Origin: Altererythrobacter lutimaris
Lineage (GTDB): Bacteria > Pseudomonadota > Alphaproteobacteria > Sphingomonadales > Sphingomonadaceae
Length of the DNA stretch: 64,000 nt
Assembly: GCF_013371495.1 (NCBI RefSeq)
Contig: NZ_JABWTA010000001.1
Location: forward strand, 930,001 to 994,000
Direction: 5' to 3'
Both the position numbers and the translations under genes were made by a program. The notes beneath the pieces were generated by a model that worked only from the letters and a program-made list of their open reading frames with translations, was not told the DNA's origin and made no database searches. This document shows positions 63,672 through 64,000 of the stretch, piece after piece; position 1 is the stretch's first letter, and each line of letters opens with the position of its first letter.

Positions 63672-63974
63672 TCAGTCGTCCTGTGCGTAGCGTTCTGCGA
63701 GATCGCCAACCAGGCCGTTCTGACGCCGCAAGCCGCGTGCATCGCGGCGGGAGATAGCGTCACTGGCGCGTGCATCATCAATCCGGTCATCGATGTGGGT
63801 GAGTTCTCGCGAGATGGCGACAGCATTGGGATCAATGGGTATAGGTGCAGCTTGAGCAGGCTCCATGCCTGTCGTTGAAAGAACCGGCGCCGAGGCGAAC
63901 CCCTGCCCACCGATATTTGCACAAGCTGAAACTACAGTGCAGCAACCAACCAGAAACAGAGCGCGCTTCATCAT
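63672..63974 (-). CDS. Small lipoprotein, possibly frameshifted at its end
   Basis: 100 residues; alternative ATG one codon downstream. The lipoprotein signal ends in VSAC near residue 18. The mature part has IDDRIDDARASDAISRRDARGLRRQN and LAERYAQDD before a TGA. Just after the stop, another frame continues with LSADEVREIEFRNGVLNDQ and ends at a TAG at 63571. One inserted base near 63680 would give a single protein of about 134 residues. The gene may thus be broken, or the sequence may carry an error. Function unknown. Confidence 0.75.
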   Translation of the reverse strand: MMKRALFLVGCCTVVSACANIGGQGFASAPVLSTTGMEPAQAAPIPIDPNAVAISRELTHIDDRIDDARASDAISRRDARGLRRQNGLVGDLAERYAQDD

Positions 63975-64000
63975 GTAATTCCTCGCTTCAGCCGAAACGA

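Overview
The window is a chromosomal segment of an alphaproteobacterium, most likely of the Sphingomonadales (Erythrobacteraceae-like). This rests on the fused str/S10 ribosomal operon with typical alphaproteobacterial proteins, a long acidic tail on ribosomal protein L3, a Caulobacter-type (cpa/tad) pilus locus, a LapG-type periplasmic protease next to a type I secreted giant adhesin, and a high-GC coding style. The species assignment is inference.

Layout. (1) Bases 1-11379, minus strand: rpsL-rpsG-fusA-tuf followed by the S10/spc ribosomal genes rpsJ to rplE (rplE is cut by the window edge). Several intercistronic spacers are strongly structured. (2) 11380-15731: an accessory pocket with palindromic repeats, an A/T-richer RloC-like ATPase/anticodon-nuclease candidate (defence), and a small HTH gene flanked by direct repeats that end in a GGAT-tetraloop hairpin. 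A third copy of this repeat lies at 55 kb. (3) 15732-32028: a surface-adhesion locus. A LapG-like protease converges on a minus-strand operon of giant adhesin (2923 aa), OmpA-like protein, TolC-like protein, type I ABC exporter, SleB-like cell-wall hydrolase and HlyD adaptor. (4) 33162-45627, plus strand: a near-complete tad/Flp pilus locus (flp, cpaB, cpaC, small lipoprotein, three TadE/G-like proteins, cpaE, cpaF, tadB, tadC, tadD, cpaA, and a membrane-anchored unknown). (5) 45611-63974: housekeeping and metabolic genes: GNAT, LysR, apaG, thioredoxin-fold isomerase, metZ, a TetR/membrane-protein pair sharing a large operator, a PMT-type glycosyltransferase converging with a GT2-GtrA fusion, leuB, recO, a UbiK-like gene, tspO, tlyA, ilvE (preceded by an 18-codon ORF with an extreme Shine-Dalgarno), trhO, GST, and a LysR/pirin/azoreductase/DoxX redox cluster. 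The last gene, a small lipoprotein, shows signs of a frameshift.

How it fits together: regions 3 and 4 form a contiguous segment of about 30 kb for surface attachment, combining a releasable cell-surface adhesin with an adhesive pilus. The most novel-looking items are the GGAT-loop repeat family with compensatory stem changes, the 18-codon ORF ahead of ilvE, the RloC-like gene, the cell-wall hydrolase inside the type I secretion operon, and the structured ribosomal-operon spacers.
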